NCBI GenBank assembly: GCA_951812725.1
Contig: OX638330.1
Coordinates: 5,311,405 to 5,375,404, forward strand
Length of the DNA: 64,000 nucleotides
Source of the DNA: an uncultured Caldilineaceae bacterium
Lineage (GTDB): Bacteria > Chloroflexota > Anaerolineae > Caldilineales > Caldilineaceae
Reading direction: 5' to 3'
The notes below the pieces were generated by a model. The model saw only the letters and a program-made list of their open reading frames with translations, was not told the DNA's origin and searched no databases. Positions 34,383-43,800 of the stretch are shown here, piece by piece (the first letter of the stretch is position 1; each line of letters starts with the position of its first letter). The position numbers and the translations under genes were made by a program.

Positions 34383-34975
34383 ACCGTTCCTCTCTCAACT
34401 CTGTTTCCGACAGATACCAACCATCACCACAGGTTTTCTTAGTGTGATTTCGTGGGGAATCGTATAGATAGGGCAACAAACAAAAGCAGACTTAATCTGA
34501 AAGAATGATGGGGGCCCTAGTATTACCTTACCATAGTGCTGCTACGGCCCTCAACGAGTTTGCGTTGAAATTACAGGATGTGGTATGTTCGGGTAAAATC
34601 CGAGAGATTGTCAGCCCAAGCTCGGTTCGCCTTCCGCCCGAAACAAAGGCGAATGTCCCTGGAGACCCCAACCCATGTCCTGCAAGTACTCTGCCTATGA
34701 GACCGAATCGAAGGTAGACATGGCAAAGCTGCGTGAAGCAGTCGATAAAGTCTTTGCCTATGCCCCCTCTTCCTCACGAAAAGATTCGGTTGATAGCCAC
34801 ACGGCAAACCACAGAAGAATAACCCCGAAAGGCAGCAAGCGCCCAGTTCGTTCCTAGACTTAACTTACTTAGGAAAAGAGGCGATTGCGCAAAAGAGTGA
34901 TCATAATCACCCACTCCGTAACTCGTGTATGTCCAAGATCCTTGTGATTTTGGCGCTAAGTGAAAGGGGCGAATC
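34383..34975. other. Intergenic region between hsdMS and the inserted cassette
   Basis: Nearly 600 bp upstream of hsdMS (minus) and of the methyltransferase stub (plus), so it should hold divergent promoters. Several short frames occur but none is convincing. It is rather AT-rich, like the cassette. I see no repeat or known regulatory RNA. Confidence 0.5.
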
Positions 34976-35104
34976 GTGAGTGTGCGCACCATTCATGGTG
35001 ACTGCTTGGACGTCTTGACCGACGGCCGAGTGAACACACGATCTATCAATCTGGCTGTTACGTCACCGCCCTACGCAGATCAACGATATTTCGGGATGGG
35101 ATGG
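34976..35104 (+). pseudogene. 5' stub of a DNA methyltransferase (N4/N6 type)
   Basis: From GTG at 34976, with GGGG about six bases upstream, the frame reads VRTIHGDCLDVLTDGRVNTR, then INLAVTSPPYADQRYFG. The (H/R)GDCLDVL strand and TSPPYADQR (catalytic SPPY) are the hallmarks of beta-class DNA methyltransferases. After ~43 residues the similarity stops and the frame ends within 15 codons. The rest of a ~300-residue enzyme is missing, so this is a truncated gene with its start signals still in place. Confidence 0.7.
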
Positions 35105-35278
35105 TACGGCCCAGGGAGTTCTGAGCGTTATCGGCCTACACGCTGAAAACGGTCTGGCAGACGCTAGAGAACAAGCCAGAAAGGAACAGGTTTCCTATTT
35201 GAAAGCCGAGGGAGTTGTGTCGCCGGTGGGACACGTGAAGTGGGAATTTCTGCTTGACCTGGTGATGTCGGGCGAGTG
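35093..35278 (+). pseudogene. Unidentified C-terminal gene fragment
   Basis: In another frame joined to the methyltransferase stub, the DNA reads GTAQGVLSVIGLHAENGLAD, AREQARKEQVSYLKAEG and VVSPVGHVKWEFLLDLVMSG before a TGA at 35276-35278. It is protein-like but has no start. It may be the end of the same or another deleted gene, joined by a deletion near 35100. Confidence 0.35.
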
Positions 35279-35353
35279 ATTATGTTGCTCAAAGTATGCC
35301 TGGATTCACCGTTGCATGGATCGAAATGACATTGCCAGAAAGAAGAGGAAGTT

Positions 35354-36175
35354 ATGACTGAGAGTATTAACCCTGAATCTGCTTTTGATGGGGAGCGTAT
35401 AGGGAATGTTCTGCAACGGAGTTATCGAAACCCTCCGGTTATTGAGGCACTTTGTGAGGTCTATTTCAGTGGAGCCTCTTGGGATGAAACATTGCCCGAA
35501 AGATTCTTTGAGGAAGTCAAACAGAATTTTCCGAAAATGCAAGAGAGGCCGAAGCATAAGGCTGAGATCACTTTGGGGGAATCAGGTAAGGCTTCCACTG
35601 AGGTGCAGACATTGCCATCCGTATTTCAATTCCTGACCGAGGAAGGCCACCGGATCATCCAAGTATCTGACAATCTCTTGGTTGTCAATCAACTGCATCC
35701 ATATCGCCACTTCGAAGAATGGGAGGAGCTGTTTTATAAAGCGCTAGATATATACAAGAAGTTGGCTTCTCCTCTCAAGATCGACAGAATCGGGCTTCGG
35801 TACATAAATCGTTTTGAAATCCCTGTCTCCCCTGGAAAAGCAGTTTCCATGGCCGATTATTTTGCTATCTTTCCAACTGTCCCTCATTCTTTGGGGAAAA
35901 TACATGGCCCATTTCTTGTGCAAATGCAAGTTTCTCAAAACGACGATAGGCACGTATTACACATAGTTTTTGGCACCGAGGACGTACCTCAATCTGAGGA
36001 AGGAAAACAAGCATTCATGCTGGACATATACGACATAGCATCTCTTGACATCGAACCTGACAAAAAAGAGTTATTGACGGAAATCAGACTCGCACATGAA
36101 AACGTTGTCAAGACATTTGAAGATAGCATAACAGACACGCTTCGTGAGTTGCATGGAGTAAAGGAGCAGACGTGA
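35354..36175 (+). CDS. TIGR04255 family protein
   Basis: A 273-residue protein, ATG at 35354 behind GAGGAAG. TIGR04255 is a sporadically distributed bacterial family often found near mobile or defence genes, function unknown. Features seen: YRNPPVIEALCEVYFSGA near the N-terminus (the Y-x-NPP(V/I)xEA signature), VFQFLTEEGHRIIQVSDNLL with NQLHPYRHFEEWEE, IDRIGLRYINRFEIPV, and a helical end. It has no signal peptide. Codon use and base composition are more AT-rich than the housekeeping genes on either side. The next gene starts at GTG within its stop codon (GTGA overlap, AAGGAG upstream), so the two are coupled. It lies on the strand opposite to hsdR and hsdMS, between them. Confidence 0.85.
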   Translation: MTESINPESAFDGERIGNVLQRSYRNPPVIEALCEVYFSGASWDETLPERFFEEVKQNFPKMQERPKHKAEITLGESGKASTEVQTLPSVFQFLTEEGHRIIQVSDNLLVVNQLHPYRHFEEWEELFYKALDIYKKLASPLKIDRIGLRYINRFEIPVSPGKAVSMADYFAIFPTVPHSLGKIHGPFLVQMQVSQNDDRHVLHIVFGTEDVPQSEEGKQAFMLDIYDIASLDIEPDKKELLTEIRLAHENVVKTFEDSITDTLRELHGVKEQT

Positions 36176-36828
36176 CTAGTACAGTGTCACTAGCCAGACA
36201 ATTGCCTACAGATGTTAGTTTGTCCCCCGAATCCAGGGAATTCTACGGCTATGTAAGGAAGGCATTCCGACCTACAGATCTGCATTCATACAAAACATCT
36301 ATCCTTGAAGGAGCTTCTGTTCCTGAGAGTGTCCTTTCAAGACGGTTTCAATCTCTCGTAGACACTCTATCAGAGGAGTGTGCTTTTCTTTCCTCCACAC
36401 ATGAAGTTACAGAGCACTCTGCCTACATTGAGATTATGGGAATGGGTCCCCACGCATTGCCATTGATATTACACGAACTCGAAGAGAGGCCTCGCCACTA
36501 TTGGTTTTGGGCATTGCGAGAGATTTCACAGGAAAATCCTGTCCCCCCAGAGCATCGGGGTATGATAAAGGAGATGGCTAAAGACTGGTTAGACTGGGCA
36601 AGAAGGAAGGGGTTGGTGTGGAAAGGATCGAAAAATGTTTTCCCGGACTTAGAGGAACGAACTATGAAATCACAAGCGAGAAGGATGATGGTTACAACTG
36701 TATCGCCTGGGCTGCTGGAGACACGTCACGTTGGTGGTGGCCTGATTTTTACGACCAGGACTATTGGCCCGAAGGAGTTCCTCGACTTCGATCCATTGAC
36801 GCATTTACCAGAGCTTTCATGTCCTTAG
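36172..36828 (+). CDS. Hypothetical protein coupled to TIGR04255
   Basis: A 218-residue frame from GTG 36172 (AAGGAG five bases before, four-base overlap with the previous stop). The first ~147 residues look like a real conserved protein: EYIEIMG-like YIEIMGMGPHALPLILHEL, RPRHYWFWALREISQENPVP, HRGMIKEMAKDWLDWARRKG. This pattern is familiar from small proteins beside TIGR04255 or toxin-antitoxin-like genes, function unknown. The last ~65 residues (WKGSKNVFPDLEERTMKSQA onward) are low-quality and overlap, in another frame, the well-conserved next protein. I think the ancestral stop codon near 36620 was lost and the frame now runs on. It is cytoplasmic. Confidence 0.7.
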   Translation: MTSTVSLARQLPTDVSLSPESREFYGYVRKAFRPTDLHSYKTSILEGASVPESVLSRRFQSLVDTLSEECAFLSSTHEVTEHSAYIEIMGMGPHALPLILHELEERPRHYWFWALREISQENPVPPEHRGMIKEMAKDWLDWARRKGLVWKGSKNVFPDLEERTMKSQARRMMVTTVSPGLLETRHVGGGLIFTTRTIGPKEFLDFDPLTHLPELSCP

Positions 36829-37058
36829 GATATGAAGAAGGAGATGATTTTGGACTGGAAGTCGGCGTAGAAAAAGTAGCGATATTCGTTGACGAGAATT
36901 TCTTGCCAACCCACGCAGCACGGCAACTGCAAGATGGAACTTGGACGAGCAAACTTGGGGAAGGGGAAGATATAATGCATGTCCAGCTTGAACATGTCAG
37001 CGGACGTATATATGGAATTCCCGTGTTAGTTATGCGCCGCCCCAGAAATACCTCCTGA
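36618..37058 (+). CDS. Hypothetical protein (FPxLRGTNYEI...CIAWAAG family)
   Basis: A 146-residue protein from GTG 36618 (AAGGGG upstream). It begins VERIEKCFPGLRGTNYEITS and contains DDGYNCIAWAAGDTSRWWWP, YWPEGVPRLRSIDAFTRAF, LGYEEGDD, EKVAIFVDEN, THAARQLQDGTWTSKLGEGE and YGIPVLVMRRP. These strings belong to a widespread small uncharacterised family. The C-(I/V)-AWA core with a following THAARQ and SKLGEGEDI His/Asp resembles papain-like Cys-His arrangements, which I offer only as a guess. It overlaps the previous frame by 211 bp in a different reading frame and the convergent gene by 33 bp at its end. Confidence 0.75.
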   Translation: MERIEKCFPGLRGTNYEITSEKDDGYNCIAWAAGDTSRWWWPDFYDQDYWPEGVPRLRSIDAFTRAFMSLGYEEGDDFGLEVGVEKVAIFVDENFLPTHAARQLQDGTWTSKLGEGEDIMHVQLEHVSGRIYGIPVLVMRRPRNTS

Positions 37059-37400
37059 TACGGACTCAACTACGTCTACATTCCTTTCCGGTGGGTCAAA
37101 AATCCAGGTGACCTGTAGCTTCTTTGCGCCTATTTGGTGATGGGGAAATGTATCGCCTTTGCGGAATGTAGTGCGGTATCTGGAGTCTTCTTTGAGAAAG
37201 TCAGGGCCTGACACTGGGGCCTGCTCTCGGGTGATGCCGTAGATGATTCTGGACGGGTTTTTGAGCTTGTCAACAATGGCGTCCTTTATCTTGTGGTCTC
37301 GGAGCCTGCTGTCGATTCTTTCATTGAGTCGGTCGGACAGTATGACTTCGACTCGGTTAGCCAGCGTTTCCAAGTCTATTCTTTTGGCGACTCGATACAT
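37026..37400 (-). CDS. Hypothetical protein (124 aa)
   Basis: A 124-residue frame, start MYRVAKRIDLETLANRVEVI, helical for the first ~50 residues, then SRIIYGITREQAPVSGPDFL, TTFRKGDTFPHHQIGAKKLQ and VTWIFDPPERNVDVVES. The sequence is protein-like, but I recognise no family and the ribosome-binding site is weak. It converges with and overlaps the preceding plus-strand gene by 33 bp, and lies downstream of hsdR on the same strand (213 bp gap), so it may be an additional gene of the island. Confidence 0.5.
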   Translation of the reverse strand: MYRVAKRIDLETLANRVEVILSDRLNERIDSRLRDHKIKDAIVDKLKNPSRIIYGITREQAPVSGPDFLKEDSRYRTTFRKGDTFPHHQIGAKKLQVTWIFDPPERNVDVVESVSGGISGAAHN

Positions 37401-37613
37401 CCGTGAAACGATTGTGTTGCTGGCTGTTCTCCTCTTCTTGTGTTGGGATTACGGTCGTACTTGGAAGAAGGTCAAGAGACGAGTGAAACGCAGGAAGCGG
37501 TTTCGAAACCGTCAAGCTCTGAGAGAACAGGGCATTGACTGTTATAGACTACACCAGTTTGTTGCACTATCGATACGATTCCCATTTCGTGTCCTTCGTG
37601 GATTACAGGTTTC

Positions 37614-40160
37614 CTACGCGGCAAACTGATTCAACGAAACGTAGTCCTTGATGTACTCGGGTACGAGCACGCGGTACTTATTCGGCACGCGCGCGTAATC
37701 ATCCAGCGAAAGCGAGGCATTCGTCGCAAGTCGGGTGAGCTGACGGCTTGCCACGATCTGCCGGACCTCCTCGCTGGTGGCGTAGGCCTTGAAGTAGGCC
37801 CTGATTACCGGGACCGCCTCCGCCTCCCCCGTCGCCTCCGGCTGATGGTCGGCGACAAACTTGGCGAACTCCTCCTCAAGCAGTTCGTCTTTGGACTTGA
37901 ACTTGGGAATAATGTCAAAGACCCTTTCCAAAATCTCCCGCAGCGTCAGCCGCCGGTCCACAGCCGCGGCCTTGCGCAGCTTGGCCAGCGTATAATATTC
38001 CTCCGGTCTGTCCATCACCTCACGGTTGACGTAGTCTATGACCCGGTCCCACTGGCCCGCCTCCACTGCCTCGGCAACCGTTGCGTCCGCACGCACCGTA
38101 CCCGCGAACTTCTCGAACAGCATCCGGTCGATCTTCATCCCCTGCGGCCCGATTGTTTCTTCGCGCAGTGTCGAAAGAACGTCCCTGCCCAAATACTCGA
38201 AAGCGCCAAGCTCTACGACCGGCCCGACCGGCCCATTGCCATCGGGGTCGCCGCCTCCCGTGAAAGCTGGCAACCTGAGTTTCTCGTCATAGTTGAACTC
38301 AGTTTCAAAGTATTCGCAGTTACCGAAAAAGTCGAAGAGCTTGAACGCTGTCTTCTCCGGCTGGGCTACCTCCTCCTTCAAACGCTCGTCGCGCAACTGT
38401 TCCGGAAAGCTGTGCCGCCGCGTGCCCCGCCCTTTGATCTGAACGAAGTCGGTTGGCGAGAAGACGGGGCGGAACAGTCCCAGGTTGAGGATATCGGTGC
38501 AGTCATAGCCTGTGGTCATCATGCCTACGGTGACGCAGACGCGAGCCTTGCTGGTACGGTATTCCGGCAGGAAGTTGGCTGTCCCCATCAGATTGTTGTT
38601 GGCAAAATTGATCGTGAACCGTTGCGCCTCGGGGACCTGTGAAGTGACCTGCACGGCAAAGTCGGACCGGTACTTGCCCGGATAGATGATGTCGGCCATT
38701 TCGTTCAGGGTCTGCGTCAGCCTGGCCGCGTGATTCTGGCTGACCGCGAAGACGATCGACTTGCCAAACTCGTTGCTGACGGGGTCCCGCAACCCATGTT
38801 CAAGAAAGGCCTGACAGAAGACCCTGTTCGTCGCGTCGGAGAAGAACTGCTTCTCGAACTGGCGCTGCTTGTAGGTCTGTTCCTGCTCCTCCCCCGTATC
38901 ATCGGTGAAAGAGACAATAAAACCCTCGTCCGCCAGCAACTGCGTCGTCACATTGGTGCGCGCGTCCAACACGGTAGGATTGATCAGGAAGCCGTCGCGC
39001 ACGCCGTCCAGCAGCGAATAGCGAAACGTGGGCTGCCCGCTCTCGCAGCCGAAAGTCCTGTACGTGTCCAGCAGCAGGCGCCGTTCCATCTCCCTCGGGT
39101 CCCGGACACCGGTGCCCGTGCTTTCTGTTTTCTTCAGATAGTCCCGCGGCGTCGCCGTCAGGCCCAGCTTGTAGCCGACGAAATAGTCGAATACGGCGCG
39201 GGCGTTGCCGCTTATGGAACGGTGCGCCTCGTCGGAGATCACCAGGTCGAAGTCGGTGGGCGAAAAGAGGGCCTGGTACTTGTTGTTGAAGAGCAGCGAC
39301 TGCACCGTGCTGACCACAATTTCGGCAGAACGCCATTCGTCGCGGCGCTCCTTGTATACCACTGTCTGGAAGTCGGCGGAGAGCAGCGCGGTGAAGACCT
39401 TACTGGCCTGCGCCTCAAGTTCAAGGCGGTCCACCAGAAAGAGCACGCGGCTGGCATTGCTGGTGCGCAGGAACAGTCTTATGATGGCCGCCGCGGTGAG
39501 CGTCTTGCCGGTCCCGGTCGCCATTTCGAACAGGAAGCGGTCGTTGCCCTCTTTCAGTGAGCGCTGCAAGGCGTGGACGGCCCTCAGCTGGTAGTCGCGC
39601 AGGAAGCGCAGGCCTCTGGTCGCGATGAAACCGGGCCGTTCGTCCTCATTTTTCCACGCCGCCGCCGACGCGTAGTTCGGCTCCTGGCTCAAAACAATGT
39701 AGTCGGCCTCCACCCGCTCATCGACCAGCCTCTGTGGGTTCGGCGTCACCTTCTGGTAGCCGGTTACCGACTCCGGCGTAGGAAAGGAGGTGATGATGTA
39801 GGGATTGCCGCGCTCCAGGTCCCAGAAATAGTGCAGATTCCCGTTGGAGAGAATGACGAAGCGGCAGTTCTGTGAACGGGCGTACCGCCGCGCCTGCTCC
39901 TTTCCTGCAAGCGGGTTCTTCTCCTCCGACTTGGCCTCCAGGACAATGAGCGGAAAGCCCCGGCTGTCGAGCAGGAGAAAGTCCACGAACCCCTTAGTCG
40001 TCTCCTCGAAGTTCTCCCCCATCCCCTCCAGATCTGACTCTTTGAGCGTGACACTTGCCTCAAGGCGAATGTTGGCCGGGCTATCTTCGCTTTCAAAGAA
40101 CCGCCACCCGGCCGCCTCCAGCAGCTTATTGATCTTGACCCGTGCCGTCGCTTCTTTCAT
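37614..40160 (-). CDS. hsdR: Type I restriction endonuclease subunit R
   Basis: An 848-residue motor/nuclease subunit. The N-terminal PD-(D/E)XK nuclease has Asp60 and Glu75-Ala-Lys77 (GFVDFLLLDSRGFPLIVLEA, then K). The SF2 helicase has Walker A ATGTGKT at 214-220, DEAH at 310-313 (DLVISDEAHRS), SLLFNNKYQALF, GLTATPRDYLK, motif V-like VTVGMMTTGYDCTDIL and motif VI QIKGRGTRRH. The C-terminal region is the helical spacer plus an EcoEI_R-type end. The enzyme translocates and cuts unmethylated foreign DNA in complex with HsdM-HsdS. It is encoded on the same strand as hsdMS but separated from it by ~3.2 kb of opposite-strand cassette, and is intact by motif. Confidence 0.95.
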   Translation of the reverse strand: MKEATARVKINKLLEAAGWRFFESEDSPANIRLEASVTLKESDLEGMGENFEETTKGFVDFLLLDSRGFPLIVLEAKSEEKNPLAGKEQARRYARSQNCRFVILSNGNLHYFWDLERGNPYIITSFPTPESVTGYQKVTPNPQRLVDERVEADYIVLSQEPNYASAAAWKNEDERPGFIATRGLRFLRDYQLRAVHALQRSLKEGNDRFLFEMATGTGKTLTAAAIIRLFLRTSNASRVLFLVDRLELEAQASKVFTALLSADFQTVVYKERRDEWRSAEIVVSTVQSLLFNNKYQALFSPTDFDLVISDEAHRSISGNARAVFDYFVGYKLGLTATPRDYLKKTESTGTGVRDPREMERRLLLDTYRTFGCESGQPTFRYSLLDGVRDGFLINPTVLDARTNVTTQLLADEGFIVSFTDDTGEEQEQTYKQRQFEKQFFSDATNRVFCQAFLEHGLRDPVSNEFGKSIVFAVSQNHAARLTQTLNEMADIIYPGKYRSDFAVQVTSQVPEAQRFTINFANNNLMGTANFLPEYRTSKARVCVTVGMMTTGYDCTDILNLGLFRPVFSPTDFVQIKGRGTRRHSFPEQLRDERLKEEVAQPEKTAFKLFDFFGNCEYFETEFNYDEKLRLPAFTGGGDPDGNGPVGPVVELGAFEYLGRDVLSTLREETIGPQGMKIDRMLFEKFAGTVRADATVAEAVEAGQWDRVIDYVNREVMDRPEEYYTLAKLRKAAAVDRRLTLREILERVFDIIPKFKSKDELLEEEFAKFVADHQPEATGEAEAVPVIRAYFKAYATSEEVRQIVASRQLTRLATNASLSLDDYARVPNKYRVLVPEYIKDYVSLNQFAA

Positions 40161-40875
40161 GTCGTCTTAATCCAGAATCAATGTTGCTGCCAAGGAAGAG
40201 TTCAAAGACAGGACCGATCCGGATGTTGCAGCCGGTAATCTTTCGATTCGGCTCACCTCAAATTAACGTCAACGACTCTCGGAAACCAAAATCCAAATCA
40301 ACCCAACGCCGGCTCTCCTCACTGTGCAGACGAGACCACCGGGCCTCACCCACCGCGCCCCCATCTGGCCGCGTCGCATCGGTCTCGATTGGCTCGATCG
40401 CCTTGCCCGCGAACCAAGGAGCTGGTGCCGAATGCCTGCCCAGCCCCTCTTCGCGCTGTCGCTTCAGTTGGAATCGATGCGACAATGGGGCTGATTGTAG
40501 GGTACTCAGCATTTAGTCGAGCAGAGGACTCTCGACACTTGCGGCTGAGATCCCGACGCTAGTAAACTATCTCGGACCGCGCAATTCGGCGTGCAGACTC
40601 TCGTTATCAACTTCCAAGTCAGAACAGTGTCTCTTGGAATCTTTCTGTCGCTCAGCAGGCATTATTTCGATTTCCCCAGCACGTGGCTTGGTGATTGGGG
40701 CCAGCCTTAGTTGTCCATATTCTTAATGATTCGCCTTTTGGCGCCCAACTGACTCTTTTCGATCAGATTCCAACTGTCTAGAGGCAAGCAGTCAGCGCAG
40801 TTCAAGCGCGGAACTGCTACCTACCGCCCTTGCTACGACTTTTCAAACCTGCAAATAGGTTGCCTGACCCAGCGA
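40161..40875. other. Intergenic region with a wecG relic
   Basis: About 700 bp between hsdR and the LRR/protease gene. Apart from the wecG-like relic at 40345-40494, no gene or recognised repeat is seen. It is probably the island border. Confidence 0.5.
40345..40494 (+). pseudogene. C-terminal relic of a WecG/TagA-type glycosyltransferase gene
   Basis: A plus-strand frame reads THRAPIWPRRIGLDWLDRLA, then REPRSWCRMPAQPLFALSLQ, LE and a TGA. It parallels the end of the intact WecG at 26.7 kb (PRAPHWLRRLGLEWLYRLAR, QPWRWRRMAALPLFALLVLL) residue by residue at the same spacing. No upstream part of the gene remains. It is a decayed duplicate, or the remnant of another polysaccharide locus, adjacent to hsdR. 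Confidence 0.7.
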
Positions 40876-43800
40876 CTATTCCCAGCGTATGCGGCGCACG
40901 AGTTCACTTAACAACGGAACCAGTTGAGCCGATTCGGAGCTGTGAAAGACAAAGGAGATTCTGAGAAACGTTCCCCTATCCGGCGAGGCAGTCCAGACCT
41001 GCCAGTAGATCTTCTCCGAACCAAGTCCCGTTCGGTTATCCCGGTAACGTATTGAACCCGTCCCGGCTCCGTCGTAGCGCAGATTCGTGACCATTTCGGC
41101 GCTGTCCACGTCAAGCCCGGACTCCCTTAACCCTTCCTGTACGATTGACATCACCTGGCCTAAATCCAGACCGTCGGCCGGGAAAGCAGCGACTTCGATC
41201 TGAGCGGTCGATTCGGACGCGATTTTGAAGCCAAATCCGACATATCTTTCCTTCTGACTAGTGTCCATATCTGCGGCGAAGTCGCGCAGCCACTGTTCTG
41301 CATATTCCTGACCGATCAGATCGCCCAGGCTTTTGCGGTCAGCATCAGTAGCCTGTGTCGGGTCGAAGAAGAACCAGCCCGGCGGATAGAAGATCCATAG
41401 GCGCCGCTCGCCGTCATGGAACCCATCCCAATCAAACGCCTTTACAAGCGGTACATCTTCCAGCGGGCCGGACGCGGTCACCAACTGGCTGAAGACCCAC
41501 CCGGTCTGTTCGTTATAGTTGATACGCCACCAACTGCCCTGTGAAGTTTTGCCGGTGATGGCAAACTGTTCACCGGCGCTGGCCGTACCGAGCACGGGGT
41601 AGAACGTGCCCGGCCCACCGCGCACATTCATTTGTCCGCCGATGGTCACGACCGGAAAGGTGGGCGTAGGCTGATTGGCCCATTGCGCCTTCTGTACGAT
41701 TTCACGCAATAACGGCTCCAGTGCAGAAAACTCATCGCTGTGAACGCTGAAGGCGATAGCGAGCAGCGTCTCTTCATCCGGCGACAGCAGCCAGACCTGC
41801 CATACTTCGCTGTTCGTTTCGCTCTCGCGATAGCGGATCGATACCGCCTCTTCGCCTAACGGCCTGAGTTCCGGCGCCAGTTCGACGCTGTCAGCCACGA
41901 CCCCATAGCGGTCCCGCAACCGGTCGGAGACCACCTGCACGTAGCGTTCCAGGCTCAGTCCAGCGGCCGCGAAGGAGAGGACAAGCATGAAGTTACTCGA
42001 CGAGTCACCCGCCTGATCTGCCTGGAGGCCAAGTCCGATCACGGCATCCTCGCTGCCGACGCTCATTGCGGATACCATTGCGCCCATCTCCGCGATGTCG
42101 AGTTGCTCCTTATCGCCCCTTCTGGCCGCGGAGAAAAGCGCCAAATCGGCCTGGGTAGGCTGCGCCGGGTCGAAATAGCGCCATCCCGGCGGATAGGACA
42201 GCGACAGGCCGCGTGCTTCATCGTCATACGTCAGCCAGCCGGTTGGATCCGCCTGTGGCGCATTCGCGGCATCGGCAGACGCCGTCACAAGCCCGCCAAA
42301 GACCCATACCAACCGGCCCTCGTACTCGATCTGCCACCAGTCACCGGCCGCATTTCTGCTGAGCGCGGCGTACTGCTGCCCCGCCGCGGCCGCGCCAATG
42401 ATGGGATAATTGGTGCCCGGTCCCCCGCGCACATTCATGGTACCGTTGATCGTCACCGTCGGGCCGGTTGAGGGCTCATACCCAGCCGGGAACCATTCAT
42501 ACATGTCTCCTGCTTGGACCTCCGGCGTGTCTCCAATCGGGATCACCAGCGGGTTGTGGATCGACACCACGGGCACCGGACGCGTGGGGGTCCCTGACGA
42601 ATCTAGGGGCGTCAACGCATCGGTTTCCTCGGCTCGCTTTACAGAGATGACGTACCCGCCCGGCGCAGACCAAGTGGCGTCTGCTACGAACAGACCGTAC
42701 TCCCCGCTTTGTAGCGCCTGGAAGATGATCCTGGCGTCCTTCCCGAACAGGCCGCCGCCGCTGTCATCATCGTCGGCCCACTCCTCCGCGATCGGACCCC
42801 AGATAGAGAGAAAAGTGTCAGCCAGCACCGATTGCGCCACTATCTCGACCGTTTCGTTTCTCTTCAAAGGCAGGGAGAAGAAATCGATGTCCCCTGGGAA
42901 ATCGATATTGCCGTTAAGAGACTGTCCCACCTGGATCCGTCGGCTGTCGTCCGGGTCGTCGAACCGTGTAAGCGGGCGGTTCGAGATCAGAGTAAATCTG
43001 CCTGACCCCGACTCCGATACGACCAGGAAATGCGGTCCGTTGTATTCCGTTTCAAATGAAAATGAATCGGTCTCATCCTCGGTGACTTCGTAGCCAAGGG
43101 AGTCAAAGACACGGAACCCACCTTCGTCTGCGCCACTCAACTCGACTTCGATCGATGTGCCGACAGGTTCGTTTAATATGTAGGCGTCTCCATAGTTCTG
43201 TAATGTCAACTCGTGACGGCGAACTCCTCCTTCCAGCGGCAGCAACCGCTCGCCGTGGCCGGCAGAATCCTCGCCGCCGATAAGTTGCTGGATGCGCGGC
43301 AAGAGGTCGGCAGACGAAGCAGAAAGCACGAATTTCCCCTCAATGATCGTGAAGCCGCTGATGCCGATCACATAGCCTGTAGAGGAAACCAGCGCGCCGC
43401 CGCTCTGCCCGCCTGCAGTCGGAGCAGGCGTCTGGAAGTAGGTGACGCCTGCAGGCTCCCACTGCCGCAGACCTGACAGGATTCCCGGCACAATCACTGG
43501 TTGTGGGAAGAGACCGTATTCGCCCGGGTAGCCGATCAGGTACATGTCGGAGCCAATCGGGATGCTCTCCCCGTCGAGCAGTGTCGCAGGTTGCGCGGAG
43601 GCGTCAATCGGTCCAAGAACAGCCAGGTCTGCCAACAGATCCCAGCCTTTCACTGGCACCTTGCCAAACTCGGTTCCATCCGGGAAGACGACGCGCGCCG
43701 CGTCGAAAGGCCAGACCACATGGGCGTTTGTCACCACGTAACCCCCCTCGATCAGCACGCCGCTGCCGGAGCTGATTTCCGTCTGAATGAAAACGATCGC

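Noticed and set aside
34505..34857. Short plus-strand frames upstream of the methyltransferase stub
   Set aside because: Poor composition, no good ribosome-binding site, no family resemblance.
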